Below the pieces are notes generated by a model. That model was not told the DNA's origin. It saw only the letters and a program-made list of their open reading frames with translations, and did not search any database. Position numbers and translations under genes: made by a program. Shown in pieces: positions 8,575 to 17,296 of a stretch of DNA of 64,000 nucleotides; position 1 is the first letter of the stretch, and each line of letters starts with the position of its first letter. The stretch is from Candidatus Methanoplasma cognatum (GTDB lineage: Archaea; Thermoplasmatota; Thermoplasmata; Methanomassiliicoccales; Methanomethylophilaceae). The DNA lies in contig WRLM01000003.1 of assembly GCA_009777615.1 (NCBI GenBank), positions 155,640 to 219,639 on the forward strand. Direction: 5' to 3'.

Positions 8575-9789
8575 ATGGATGTCCTGGTCATTTCAATGTT
8601 GGCTGTGCTGTGTATATTGGCGGCGGCCAACATCATTCTGAGTTTAAGGAAAAGAAGCGGGGCGGTCATGCCGCCCGGGTTGGAAAGCAGGTTGGCCTCG
8701 ATGGAAACATCGTTCGAAAGATTCGATCCCATGATACGCGGGGAGTTCGTCCGCAACCGTGAGGAGAACAGCAAGGCCGCACGTGAGAACCGCGAAGAAC
8801 TGAGCAGTCAGCAGGAAAAGATGAAGCAGGCCATCGACCTGCAGCTGAAGGAGATCCGCGCAGAGACCGAGAAAAGGCTTGAGGAAATGCGGAAGACCGT
8901 TGACGAAAATCTGAAGGAAACTGTGGAAAAAAGATTTAACGACTCTTTCAAACTGATCAGCGAACGGCTTGAGCAGGTGCATAAAGGACTCGGCGAGATG
9001 AAACAACTCGCATCCGGCGTAGATGATCTGAAAAAGGTGCTCGTCAATGTCAAGACCAAAGGTAATCTGGGAGAGGTTCAGCTGGGCTCGATCCTGGAAC
9101 AAATACTTTCCTTTAACCAATTCGAACCGCAGAAAGCGGTGAGAGAGGGAAGCCAGGAACGCGTGGACTATGTGATAAAACTCCCGGACAAGAACAGCAT
9201 GGATAAGATGCTGCTGCTTCCGATCGATTCCAAATTCCCCACCGAGGACTACCAGCGGCTGCTTGATGCTTATGATTCCGGCCTCTCCGAAACCGAGTTG
9301 AAGAGCGTTTCAAGCAGTTTCGAGTCATCCGTCAGAAAATGTGCGAAGGACATACGCGATAAATACATCAACCCTCCGACGACCACCGATTTCGCCATTA
9401 TGTTCGTTCCCACGGAAGGATTATACGCGGAGATAGTCCGCAGAACGGAACTGTTCGAGAATCTTCAGAGGGTCTATAAAGTAACGGTAGTGGGGCCGAC
9501 AAACCTCGCCGCTTTCTTATCGAGCCTGCAGATGGGGTTCAGAACTCTTGCGATCGAGCGCCGCTCCAACGAAGTTTGGGAGTTATTGGGTGCGGTCAAG
9601 AGCGAGTTCGGTAAATACGGCGCCGTTATGGACAGCATCAAAAGAAAGATCGACTTAGCCGCGAAAGAGATAGACACTGTGGGAGTGCGTTCAAGAGCTA
9701 TCGAGCGTAAGCTCAAGTCCGTCGAAGAGCTGCCGGTCGGGCAAAGCACCCTTATGATCAACGTAGGAACGGATGACGAAATGGAATGA
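8575..9789 (+). CDS. rmuC: RmuC family DNA recombination protein
   Basis: A 404-residue RmuC homolog. Residues 3-23 form an N-terminal membrane anchor, residues about 45-165 a long charged coiled coil, and residues about 180-380 the conserved RmuC domain (KGNLGEVQLGSILEQIL, LPIDSKFPTEDY, FAIMFVPTEGLYAEI, VVGPTNLAAFL). The IDSK block is typical of the PD-(D/E)XK-like core. RmuC limits DNA inversions and repeat recombination in E. coli and is more frequent in bacteria than archaea. The start is ATG 8575, preceded by GGAG; a longer overlapping frame starting at 8487 was judged to be leader. A 59-codon gene follows after 44 bases. Confidence 0.92.
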   Translation: MDVLVISMLAVLCILAAANIILSLRKRSGAVMPPGLESRLASMETSFERFDPMIRGEFVRNREENSKAARENREELSSQQEKMKQAIDLQLKEIRAETEKRLEEMRKTVDENLKETVEKRFNDSFKLISERLEQVHKGLGEMKQLASGVDDLKKVLVNVKTKGNLGEVQLGSILEQILSFNQFEPQKAVREGSQERVDYVIKLPDKNSMDKMLLLPIDSKFPTEDYQRLLDAYDSGLSETELKSVSSSFESSVRKCAKDIRDKYINPPTTTDFAIMFVPTEGLYAEIVRRTELFENLQRVYKVTVVGPTNLAAFLSSLQMGFRTLAIERRSNEVWELLGAVKSEFGKYGAVMDSIKRKIDLAAKEIDTVGVRSRAIERKLKSVEELPVGQSTLMINVGTDDEME

Positions 9790-9833
9790 TGTATGTGATA
9801 AATACAAGAAGCCATTCATAGGGGTGTGGTAAC

Positions 9834-10013
9834 ATGATATACAGTGTCGAAACAAAATATGACGACGGATTTGAGAGTGTGAAGGAGTTCGACGACCTTC
9901 AGAAAGCAAAATCCTACTTCCAAAACATCGATGATAAAGAAATCGAACTCAGCTCTCTTAAAAACGAGAACGGTGAGGTCATAGCTCAGAAGGAAGGAAG
10001 GAAAAGGAAGTGA
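9834..10013 (+). CDS. Small charged protein, 59 residues, unknown
   Basis: ATG 9834 opens a frame of 59 codons ending at TGA 10011-10013. The product starts MIYSVETKYDDG and is rich in Asp/Glu/Lys, with two short aromatic-containing beta-like segments and a Lys/Arg-rich tail (EGRKRK). I do not recognise it. Codon usage resembles neighbouring genes, and the frame is co-oriented with rmuC 44 bases upstream, which suggests co-transcription. No strong Shine-Dalgarno was seen (ggggtgtggtaac precedes the ATG), so this is a plausible rather than proven gene. Confidence 0.5.
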   Translation: MIYSVETKYDDGFESVKEFDDLQKAKSYFQNIDDKEIELSSLKNENGEVIAQKEGRKRK

Positions 10014-10024
10014 ATGAAAAACAG

Positions 10025-10062
10025 CCCGAGCCTTAGAGGCTCGGGGGACCGCGTGAGCGGTC
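10025..10062 (-). terminator. Tandem stem-loops with T-run, terminator of the aminotransferase gene
   Basis: Two perfect hairpins stand in tandem: a 9-bp stem CCCGAGCCT/AGGCTCGGG (10025-10045) and a 6-bp stem GACCGC/GCGGTC with GTGA loop (10047-10062). Read on the minus strand, the second one is followed by ctgttttt, giving a bacterial-looking intrinsic terminator 15 bases past the aminotransferase stop. It may serve both convergent genes. Confidence 0.6.
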
Positions 10063-10077
10063 ATGTGAGGTTAAGTT

Positions 10078-11280
10078 TCATCTGCTGTGTCTTATCATGA
10101 ACTTTTCGAGCTTATCATAGGCCTCTTCCAGGGCCTTCATGGGGGGGAGAAGTATCGTCCTGAAATGACCTTGTCCGAACTCTTCGGAGAACCCGGAGCC
10201 GTGAACCAATACCACGCCCTCCTCATTGATCAGGTTGATGACGAAATCCTTATCCGTCTTCCAATCGAACAGGTCTACCTTCGGGAACATGTAGAACGCA
10301 CCCTTTGCCTTGTTAGTGGTTATCCCTGGGATCTCATTCAGTCTTTTGTGTGAGAAATCCCCTCTTTCCTTCAGCTTCCGGTTCATCTCTATGATATAAT
10401 CCTGAGGCCCCTGAAGGGATGCGCGCGCCGCCTCCTGGCATGGAACGTTTGCACAGATCCTTGTGCGGAATTGCTTCATCATCCCTTCCCTGATCTCATC
10501 CATGAAATCGCCCTCGTACATGAAGTAGCAGTACCCTTCCCGCCATCCAGGCATCAGGTTCACTTTCGAGAAGCCGTTGAAGATTATCCTCGGGACGTCC
10601 GACGGCAGCCTTGATGCCGAGAAGTAATCCCCTTCGAACACCAGTTTATCATATATCTCATCGGAGATCAGTGGTATCCCGTATTCAGCGGCAACATCTC
10701 CCACTTCTCGGATTGTCTTCTCGTCATATACTGCGGAAGTGGGGTTGTTGGGGTTTATCACAACGATCGCCCTTGTCCTGTCGGATATCTTCTTGCGGAT
10801 CATGTCCACATCCAACTTCCAGTCCTCTTCCTCAATTTGTCTGTATGATACGGTATTGCCGCCGTAGAATCCAATATACTGGGCATATGAGGGATAGCCA
10901 GGGCCCGGAAGGAGGACCTCGTCACCCGGCTCCAGGATGGTCGCCATAAGGACGTTGATCCCTTCGCTGACCCCGCTTGTCACGTAGACGTTGTCCGAAT
11001 CTATCTTCGTACCGTGTTTTTCGAACTCCCTCTTCACTATCGCTTCTCTGAGGGATATGTTCCCCTGAGAGTCACCATAGCCGTTATCGGTATTATCGAC
11101 TGCGCTCCTCAGCGCGGATTTGAAATATTCAGGCGTCTCAAAATCCCATTTGTTAGGGTCGCCGATGTTGAAGCTGTAAAGCTTCATGCCTCTCTTGGCG
11201 GCGGCTGCGGCCGGGACTGTTACCTCGCGGATCGCGTAGTCCATTGCCATTGCCCTGTTCGAAGCTTTCATCTTCTTCAT
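10078..11280 (-). CDS. Class I/II PLP-dependent aminotransferase (alanine/aspartate type)
   Basis: A 400-residue fold-type I aminotransferase. The PLP lysine lies in FNGFSKVNLMPGWREGY, the loop NPNNPTSAVY carries the Asn that contacts PLP, SDEIYDKLVF the Asp and Tyr, and GHFRTILLPP the C-terminal Arg that binds the substrate carboxylate. Features fit the archaeal AlaT/AspC cluster; the amino donor cannot be fixed by inspection. The start ATG 11280 is followed by KKMKASNRAMAMDYAIREV, normal for the family. A TATA box on the minus strand (11311-11325) lies about 35 bases upstream and tandem hairpins follow the stop, so this looks monocistronic. Confidence 0.87.
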   Translation of the reverse strand: MKKMKASNRAMAMDYAIREVTVPAAAAAKRGMKLYSFNIGDPNKWDFETPEYFKSALRSAVDNTDNGYGDSQGNISLREAIVKREFEKHGTKIDSDNVYVTSGVSEGINVLMATILEPGDEVLLPGPGYPSYAQYIGFYGGNTVSYRQIEEEDWKLDVDMIRKKISDRTRAIVVINPNNPTSAVYDEKTIREVGDVAAEYGIPLISDEIYDKLVFEGDYFSASRLPSDVPRIIFNGFSKVNLMPGWREGYCYFMYEGDFMDEIREGMMKQFRTRICANVPCQEAARASLQGPQDYIIEMNRKLKERGDFSHKRLNEIPGITTNKAKGAFYMFPKVDLFDWKTDKDFVINLINEEGVVLVHGSGFSEEFGQGHFRTILLPPMKALEEAYDKLEKFMIRHSR

Positions 11281-11584
11281 CTTGGTATCACCGGGCTCGA
11301 CACGTTGGTTTACTTATTTAAATAGTAGCGCGTGCAGATATCTTCTGGTCTCCCTCTCTCTTACCCCGCACGGCCTGGTGTTCCGGACAGGAGATAAAAT
11401 AAAATCCAGGAAACAGATTCCAGCATGACGATCCCGCTAAAAAAACACGGCGGACGGCTGATCCGCCCCTGCGCGGAAGGCTTTGGGATAAGAAGGATGC
11501 GCCTTCGGAAGAAAAAGAGGTGAAATAATAACAGAAAAAAACATTTCTGAGACGGAGGAGAAAGGATCCTCGTCCGGCAAACCG
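11281..11584. other. Intergenic region between divergent genes
   Basis: It holds the minus-strand TATA box of the aminotransferase (11311-11325). From 11492 the plus-strand frame of the downstream ferredoxin-like gene is open without an ATG. An excellent Shine-Dalgarno-like GAGGTGA at 11517-11523 is followed in frame only by ATA codons, not by a standard start. No RNA gene was recognised. Confidence 0.4.
11311..11325 (-). promoter_or_regulatory. TATA box for the aminotransferase
   Basis: The minus strand reads ctatttaaataagta about 31-45 bases before ATG 11280, the spacing expected for a short-leader archaeal promoter. Confidence 0.55.
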
Positions 11585-12007
11585 ATGACGATGAAGGTCC
11601 ACGGATCGTTCCCAAGCGCGATGGGGTACAGCATTGAGGCTTCCGTTTCAAGACCCGTCGACCTAAAAAAGCTTAAACCATTCGCACGCGCGATAGCATG
11701 GTTCGTGGAATTGGATGAGGATAAGAACACGCTTGCGGCGGACCTCGTCACCTTCAGCGGCGACGGTTCCATAGTCTCGATGGCATATGTCGAGAAGGAT
11801 GCCGCCTCGCGCATCGGCGAGGCTCTCCAGCTTATAGCGCGTGCCGAGCAGTGCACTGGCTGTGGCCTCTGCGCGGAAAGATGCCAGGCAGGCGCACTTT
11901 ACATGAAAGACGGAAAGGTGGAGATCCACGAAGACGAATGCATATTCTGTAAGGACTGTTTCGGCCCGTGTCCCGGAGTGATTATTGAGCCGGATGACTC
12001 GGCCTAA
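11585..12007 (+). CDS. Two-[4Fe-4S] ferredoxin-like protein with N-terminal extension
   Basis: A 140-residue protein. The C-terminal third is a 2x[4Fe-4S] ferredoxin with cysteines 90, 93, 96, 100 (CTGCGLCAERC) and 119, 122, 125, 129 (CIFCKDCFGPC). The N-terminal ~85 residues are beta/alpha-like and resemble, from memory, the stretch preceding the ferredoxin domain in archaeal PAPS-reductase-like proteins; no PAPS reductase domain is present. The start is uncertain: ATG 11585 lacks a Shine-Dalgarno, whereas the in-frame sequence is open back to 11492 and a strong GAGGTGA lies at 11517. It could be a stand-alone module or the remnant of a longer gene. It probably transfers electrons. Confidence 0.7.
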   Translation: MTMKVHGSFPSAMGYSIEASVSRPVDLKKLKPFARAIAWFVELDEDKNTLAADLVTFSGDGSIVSMAYVEKDAASRIGEALQLIARAEQCTGCGLCAERCQAGALYMKDGKVEIHEDECIFCKDCFGPCPGVIIEPDDSA

Positions 12008-12122
12008 CGCAGCCCCTCTCTCGTTCGGCGCGGAGCTTTGGCGGCGCCCTTTGTGTTTCAGCCGTTTTGAAACCCTTTCCTCTGAATAGATTATTAACTG
12101 TTAGTCTATTCTATCTACCATC

Positions 12123-12770
12123 ATGATGAAAATAGATCCCGGCGACCTAGCCGCCGTCATGGAGCTGGACCCAGCCATAATTGACGAAGAAGATGCAATA
12201 AAATTCCACACGGGGCTCCTCGCCGTCACTATGTACAGGAAAAGCCATAAGCTTTGGGTGGAAGGAAATGTCAAAAAGGCCAGAAAGATCAACTTCAAAG
12301 CGCACAGGATCACCGGCTGCGACATACACCCCGGAGCCGCCATCGGAAAGAGGTTCTTCGTCGATCATGCCACAGGAGTGGTCATCGGGGAGACGGCGAT
12401 CATAGGCGATGATGTCACCATATATCAGGGGGTCACTTTAGGCGGTGTCTCTTTCGAGAAAGGCAAAAGGCATCCGACAGTCGGAGACCGTGTCGTCATC
12501 GGAGCAAACGCGACCGTTCTTGGGGACATCGTTATCGGCAACGATGTAAGGATCGGCGCGGGGTCCGTTGTCCTGAAGAATGTTCCCGACAACAGTACGG
12601 TGATCGGCATTCCGGGCCGAGTAGTAGAGAGGGACGGCGTCAAAATAGAGAAAAAGGAAGTGCTCAGGCACAATGACATTCCCGATTGCTTCATGGATGA
12701 GATAACCAAACTCCGGTCAGAAATGGACGAGCTTAAGGCCATGATCGAAAAGAAAGGCGACGCACAGTGA
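12123..12770 (+). CDS. cysE: Serine O-acetyltransferase
   Basis: A 215-residue enzyme that acetylates serine with acetyl-CoA, the first step of cysteine synthesis by the O-acetylserine route. A left-handed beta-helix of hexapeptide repeats runs from about residue 60 to 165. It contains the family signature DIHPGAAIGKRFFVDHATG with the catalytic His and Asp, then VVIGETAIIGDD and YQGVTLGG. The N-terminal helical domain is short (about 55 residues), as in compact CysE forms. ATG 12123 and ATG 12126 are both possible starts. The stop lies 1 base before cysS, pairing cysteine synthesis with its charging onto tRNA. Confidence 0.92.
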   Translation: MMKIDPGDLAAVMELDPAIIDEEDAIKFHTGLLAVTMYRKSHKLWVEGNVKKARKINFKAHRITGCDIHPGAAIGKRFFVDHATGVVIGETAIIGDDVTIYQGVTLGGVSFEKGKRHPTVGDRVVIGANATVLGDIVIGNDVRIGAGSVVLKNVPDNSTVIGIPGRVVERDGVKIEKKEVLRHNDIPDCFMDEITKLRSEMDELKAMIEKKGDAQ

Positions 12771-12771
12771 T

Positions 12772-14181
12772 ATGATGTCTCTGACAGTCTACAACAGCCT
12801 TACCAAAAAGAAGGAGGAATTCGTCCCCAACGAGCACGGAAAGGTCAAGCTCTATGTATGCGGCGTCACGGTCTACGACGACATTCACATGGGTCATGCC
12901 AGAAGCATGACGGTGTTTGACACATTGGTGAGATATCTCAGATACATAGGATACGAAGTGACGCATGTCACGAATTTCACCGATGTCGACGATAAGATAA
13001 TCAACAAGGCCAATGAAGAAGGGATCGATCCGCTCGAACTTTCCGCGAGATACATCGATCGGTACTTCGAGGACGCCGACTGCCTCGGCATAAAGAGGGC
13101 CGACATGTACCCAAAAGCAAGCGAGAACATGGACGCCATTATAGAAATGATAGAGGAGATCATCGCCAACGGGTTCGCATATCCCACCCTGGACGGCAGC
13201 GTCTATTTTGAAGTGAGGAAGGTAAAGGATTACGGAAAACTCTCCAACCAAAAGCTTGAGAATATGGAATCGTCGGGCAGAGTCGTGCTTGACGAGCAGA
13301 AGAAGGACCCGATGGACTTTGCCGTCTGGAAGGGCGCTAAGCCGGGAGAATGCTCATGGGACTCGCCCTGGGGAAAAGGGAGGCCCGGCTGGCACATTGA
13401 ATGCTCGGCTATGATAAGGCGCCATCTCGGAAACAAGATAGACATCCACGGAGGGGGCAGCGACCTGATCTTCCCCCATCACGAGAACGAGATCATACAG
13501 ACCGAGGCCGTCACGCATGACGTGCCCGCCAAATATTGGATGCACAACGGCATGCTTCAGGTCAAGGATGAGAAGATGTCCAAATCGCTGAAGAACTTCT
13601 TCCGGGTCCGCGACGTGACAGAGAAGTTCGACGGCAACACAATAAGGTTCTATTTCCTCAACACCCACTACGGCAGCCCCCTGACGTACGGAGAGGACAT
13701 GCTGATCGAAGCGAAGACGGCTCTCAGAAGGCTCAAGAACAATTATGCCGAGCTTTCGGATTACGCTGAAAGCGGCCCGGACGAGGAAGATGACAGGTGC
13801 GATATCATAGAAGGCACCAGATACAGGTTCTTTGAAGCGATGAACGACGACCTGAACACAGGCGCCGCAATAGAGGAACTATTCCAGCTGGCACATTCCA
13901 CGAACAAAATGATGGCGGATCGGTCGCTTTCCAAAAAGACTGCCGGAAAGATACTTAATATGATAGACGAGTTCAACACGGTGCTCGGAATACTTCCGGG
14001 AGAGGATGATATGAAGGTTGACGAGACGGCGGATGCCGTGATGGATGTTCTTATAGAGCTCCGCAAAGAGCTCAGGGCAAGGAAGCAATACGACCTTGCG
14101 GATATGATAAGGGCCAAGTTGGCGGAAGCGGGGATCACCTTGGAAGACACCGCAGATGGTATGAAATGGAAGAAGATCTGA
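12772..14181 (+). CDS. cysS: Cysteinyl-tRNA synthetase
   Basis: A 469-residue class I synthetase. The HIGH-type motif is IHMGHARS near residue 40, next to the zinc-ligand cysteine in YVCGVTVYD; further zinc ligands appear in WHIECSAM and GGGSDLIFPHHENE. The KMSKS loop KMSKSLKNF is intact near residue 265. The C-terminal anticodon-binding helical domain is complete. It begins one base after the cysE stop, and its last 16 bases overlap the radical SAM gene, so all three are likely one operon. The presence of CysRS means this organism does not depend solely on the SepRS/SepCysS route. Confidence 0.96.
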   Translation: MMSLTVYNSLTKKKEEFVPNEHGKVKLYVCGVTVYDDIHMGHARSMTVFDTLVRYLRYIGYEVTHVTNFTDVDDKIINKANEEGIDPLELSARYIDRYFEDADCLGIKRADMYPKASENMDAIIEMIEEIIANGFAYPTLDGSVYFEVRKVKDYGKLSNQKLENMESSGRVVLDEQKKDPMDFAVWKGAKPGECSWDSPWGKGRPGWHIECSAMIRRHLGNKIDIHGGGSDLIFPHHENEIIQTEAVTHDVPAKYWMHNGMLQVKDEKMSKSLKNFFRVRDVTEKFDGNTIRFYFLNTHYGSPLTYGEDMLIEAKTALRRLKNNYAELSDYAESGPDEEDDRCDIIEGTRYRFFEAMNDDLNTGAAIEELFQLAHSTNKMMADRSLSKKTAGKILNMIDEFNTVLGILPGEDDMKVDETADAVMDVLIELRKELRARKQYDLADMIRAKLAEAGITLEDTADGMKWKKI

Positions 14182-15197
14182 ATGTGAGGAAAAAGGCCGA
14201 GCTCACACTCGGAGGAGGCGTCAGGCTTCCGGAGGGTTTCGTTTTCCCGTACAGGATATCGACGTCCACAGCCGGACCCGGGGCCGGTTCCGCGTCTGCT
14301 GTGTTCTCTTTCGGAGGGCACAGAGTAAAAAAAGGCATATCCTACGGATCGGGAGAGTTCGAACTTGAGGAGAACGACGGCAGGCTTTTCATAAGGAGAG
14401 GCGGAGCGTCGTTCCTCGAAGATGTGAAGATAGAGCCTGTCGTGTTCCATTGTCCGGAACAGGCGTTCTTCAATCTCGACCCTAGGTGCATCTACAACTG
14501 CGCGTTCTGCGTGTCCCCGAAGCTGGACAAAGGCCTTGACAAAAGACTTTCCTGCGATGACATGGTAAAAAAGACCAAAGAAGCCGCCTGCGAACAGAAG
14601 ATCATATCGATCGCCCTGACAAGCGGCGTCGTGGGAAGCGTCGATAAGACTGTTGAAAAGTTCGCGTCATGTGTCACGAAATTCAGAAAGGAGTTCCCTG
14701 AACTCCCCATCGGCATTGAGCCGTATGTTTCAAAGAAAGAGCATGTCAGATTGTTGAAGGATGCGGGAGCGACCGAGATCAAACTCAATATCCAGTCTCC
14801 GAACGAAACGATATTCAAAAAGGTCTGTCCGGACCTCGACCGCGGCAACATCATCGAGATGCTCCTGTATTCGGTCGACGTCTTCGGCGCAGGCAAGGTC
14901 ACGTCCAACATGATATTCGGCATGGGGGAGACCGACGAGGAGATCGAGGAGATGACGGAGTTCCTTTGTTCAAAAGGTATAATACCTACTCTGAGGGCGC
15001 TGCATATCAACCCTTTGAACCGCGGTCCGCTGACGGCTGCGATCGGCGCACAGCCGCCGGCGGAAGCGGCCAGAGCGATCAAACTCGCAAAGATGCAGAA
15101 AGAAAAACTCAGGGCGCATGGGCTTGACACAAGAAGCTGCCGCACGATGTGCCTGGAATGCACTTGCTGCGATATCGTGCCTTTCAGAGACCTTTGA
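14166..15197 (+). CDS. Radical SAM protein of unknown specificity
   Basis: A 343-residue radical SAM enzyme. The [4Fe-4S]-SAM motif is C-x3-C-x2-C (C108, C112, C115 in RCIYNCAFC). It is followed by a GE-like region and SAM-binding segments (TSGVVGS, IGIEPYV, KLNIQSPNE, NMIFGMGET) typical of a BioB/HmdB-like TIM barrel. About 90 residues precede the motif, and a C-terminal Cys cluster (CRTMCLECTCC) may bind a second Fe-S cluster or zinc. The substrate is not recognisable. It overlaps cysS by 16 bases at its 5' end and the convergent thiolase gene by 14 bases at its 3' end. Confidence 0.8.
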   Translation: MEEDLNVRKKAELTLGGGVRLPEGFVFPYRISTSTAGPGAGSASAVFSFGGHRVKKGISYGSGEFELEENDGRLFIRRGGASFLEDVKIEPVVFHCPEQAFFNLDPRCIYNCAFCVSPKLDKGLDKRLSCDDMVKKTKEAACEQKIISIALTSGVVGSVDKTVEKFASCVTKFRKEFPELPIGIEPYVSKKEHVRLLKDAGATEIKLNIQSPNETIFKKVCPDLDRGNIIEMLLYSVDVFGAGKVTSNMIFGMGETDEEIEEMTEFLCSKGIIPTLRALHINPLNRGPLTAAIGAQPPAEAARAIKLAKMQKEKLRAHGLDTRSCRTMCLECTCCDIVPFRDL

Positions 15198-16104
15198 TCC
15201 TTTCCTCAAGCGATGACCGGAGTTCGCATGCTTTGCACATCTCTCCGAGCGTGGGTTCGCCGCATGCGCACATGTGCAGACCTGACGGCCGGATGTGATC
15301 AGCGAGCATAGGCCTCAGCGAGTCATACGAGGCAAGGATGCTGAACTTTGACCCGGGCGATCTGTCCTCCAGCTGATCCACCACGTCCCTGTACTGGTTC
15401 CTGAGCGCTTCTTTGTAATACGGGCACTCCCCGTCCCAGAACGGTATCCCGGAAACGATGGCGTAGAGAAGTGACTCCTTCTCCGGTATCAGCCTGAGAG
15501 GGTGGAATCTGGGTATGAGTCCTGGCTGTATCTTTGTGTGAGGGCCGAGCCTTGCGAGGCGTTCCACATCGCCCCTCACAAAATTCATCATTATGGATTG
15601 AGCCATATCGTCAAGATTGTGCCCGGTGGCAAGGTACTTGGCGCCCGCCGAACGTGCCTGGTCGTTCATGAGCTTCCTCCTGAAGACCCCGCAGTAGGTG
15701 CAGGGGCTGTTATCTTCCGTCACGGAAGCGATCCTGTCCATCTCCATGCCCATCTCGGAGAAGGATCTGACGTAAAGGGGGATCCCGCGGTCTTTGCAGA
15801 AATCCCTTACGATATCCAGACTCGGCGGCCTGTAGCCCTCGATCCCCTCATCAATGGATATGGCGCAAAGCGAGACGTCCTTCCTTTCCCCGAAAACTTC
15901 GTCGAGAATGTGGAGGGTCACCATACTGTCCTTCCCTCCCGAAACCGCTACCGCGATAGTATCTCCAGAGTTGACGCTGATCTGCTTCCGGATCTCCTTC
16001 TTCACCCTTTTTTCCACATATGATCTGAAATGTTCGTCGCAGAGATGGGTCCCGTTGTATCTTATCAGGGTGACGGCTTCGCGGGAACATTGATCGCATC
16101 TCAT
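15184..16104 (-). CDS. TtuA/NcsA-type tRNA 2-thiolation enzyme
   Basis: A 306-residue PP-loop ATPase of the TtcA/TtuA/Ncs6 group. It activates a tRNA uridine with ATP and inserts sulfur, in archaea taken from a ubiquitin-like carrier. It has an N-terminal zinc finger (CDQC plus CDEH, residues 3-27), PP-loop SGGKDS, the CTYC cysteine pair with GHNLDD that coordinates the Fe-S cluster, the later GECPYY cysteine, and a C-terminal zinc ribbon (CACG...CKAC). The start ATG 16104 is chosen because the N-terminal zinc finger begins there, 4 bases after the orc1 stop; the longer open frame would overlap orc1. The ThiS-like protein at 5476 is a candidate sulfur donor. It may modify U34 or U54. Confidence 0.88.
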   Translation of the reverse strand: MRCDQCSREAVTLIRYNGTHLCDEHFRSYVEKRVKKEIRKQISVNSGDTIAVAVSGGKDSMVTLHILDEVFGERKDVSLCAISIDEGIEGYRPPSLDIVRDFCKDRGIPLYVRSFSEMGMEMDRIASVTEDNSPCTYCGVFRRKLMNDQARSAGAKYLATGHNLDDMAQSIMMNFVRGDVERLARLGPHTKIQPGLIPRFHPLRLIPEKESLLYAIVSGIPFWDGECPYYKEALRNQYRDVVDQLEDRSPGSKFSILASYDSLRPMLADHIRPSGLHMCACGEPTLGEMCKACELRSSLEERIKGL

Positions 16105-16108
16105 CGTA

Positions 16109-17296
16109 TCAAAACTCGAAGTCATTGTTTGAGGTGGGGGAGTCCAGCATATATTCCAATTTCTTGGCCAGTTCTTTAGGCGGGATGTCGGGTATCGAGA
16201 TGTACGTGACCCTTCCCCCTTCGTCCTCACTCTTGACGAAAGTGTCCAGAAGGTTCATCTTTTCCATGCTCTGAACATATGTCCAGAACTGAGTGTGCTT
16301 CCTGGCGGTCTCTCCGTATTCCTCGCAGACGACCGCATAGGTCTTCTCCGCCCGTGTGATGCTGATGTACGGGTCGCCTTTGATGGCGCGGGCTATGGCC
16401 AGAAGCGCCAGCTTCCGTTTCTTGTCAAGGCTGGCCAGCTTATCTTCCGAAACATTACTGTAGATCATCGCGTTCGCTGACCTTATGTCATCCGCGGTCA
16501 GTCTGCCATCCGCTCTTTCCTCCGCGATCGTCGCCGCTGTCTCAAGCATCTCTATGACCAAACGCGCATCGCCGTATCCCTTCCCGATGTCAGCAAGAAG
16601 ATCGATGACGTCGTCATCCATGACATCCGGCAGCAGGGCCTCGTCCGCCCTTGCCTTCACTATGTCCTTGAGTTCACTCTTTGTATATCTTTCGAACCTT
16701 ACGGTGTTTGCCCTTTTGAAGCTGGACATTGACGCCTTGTCAAGCATCTCAGATACCTGCTCCTGCGAGATCATTATGGTGGATAGGGATGAGCCCCCTT
16801 GCAGCTCCTCGGTGAACCTCGACATCTGATATATCAGGTCCTTGCTGTTGCTTTTAAGAAGCATATCCGCCTCGTCCAGAACGACCAGGAACGGCCTTGA
16901 TCCCGATTCTATGTGTTTTTTGAGGGACCGCAGCATCTCATCGGCGGAGAACCCTCTGTCAGGGAATCCCGGATCGAAGTGACGGACCATCTGGAGGATC
17001 ACTCCGTGCTCGCTGTTCCTCATCCTGCAGTTGATGAAAATATGATCCATCAGCTTGTTGCTGCCTGCGCAATGCTTCCGCATATCTTCGCAGAATCTTT
17101 TTGCGGTGGCTGTCTTTCCCGTACCTACACTTCCCGTCAGGAATGCCGAACAAGACAGACCGTCGGATATCATCGGCTTGAAAAGCGTTTCCAAGCGGCG
17201 CATCTGCTCCTCTCTGTGGACAAGCTTTTCTGGAACATACTCAAATGACAGCTTCTTCCTGTCCTTGATCACCACAGAGGATCTTTCGAACATCAT
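16109..17296 (-). CDS. cdc6: Orc1/Cdc6 replication initiator
   Basis: A 395-residue AAA+ ATPase with a C-terminal winged helix that binds origin DNA and loads the MCM helicase. Walker A is GSVGTGKT, Walker B is LVVLDEADML, and sensor 2 lies in GYGDARLVIEML. The winged-helix domain covers about the last 100 residues. The start is ATG 17296: its A overlaps the last base of the upstream gene's stop (TGATG) and AGGA precedes it; the extra upstream frame belongs to the neighbouring gene. Archaeal orc1 genes often sit next to an origin, but here it is internal to an operon with a Nif3-like and a thiolase gene. The nearest non-coding stretch is 18259-18542. Confidence 0.93.
   Translation of the reverse strand: MMFERSSVVIKDRKKLSFEYVPEKLVHREEQMRRLETLFKPMISDGLSCSAFLTGSVGTGKTATAKRFCEDMRKHCAGSNKLMDHIFINCRMRNSEHGVILQMVRHFDPGFPDRGFSADEMLRSLKKHIESGSRPFLVVLDEADMLLKSNSKDLIYQMSRFTEELQGGSSLSTIMISQEQVSEMLDKASMSSFKRANTVRFERYTKSELKDIVKARADEALLPDVMDDDVIDLLADIGKGYGDARLVIEMLETAATIAEERADGRLTADDIRSANAMIYSNVSEDKLASLDKKRKLALLAIARAIKGDPYISITRAEKTYAVVCEEYGETARKHTQFWTYVQSMEKMNLLDTFVKSEDEGGRVTYISIPDIPPKELAKKLEYMLDSPTSNNDFEF

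Noticed and set aside
8487..8762. 91-codon plus-strand frame overlapping the rmuC start
   Set aside because: Lies mostly inside rmuC in another frame; rmuC has its own Shine-Dalgarno and conserved sequence.
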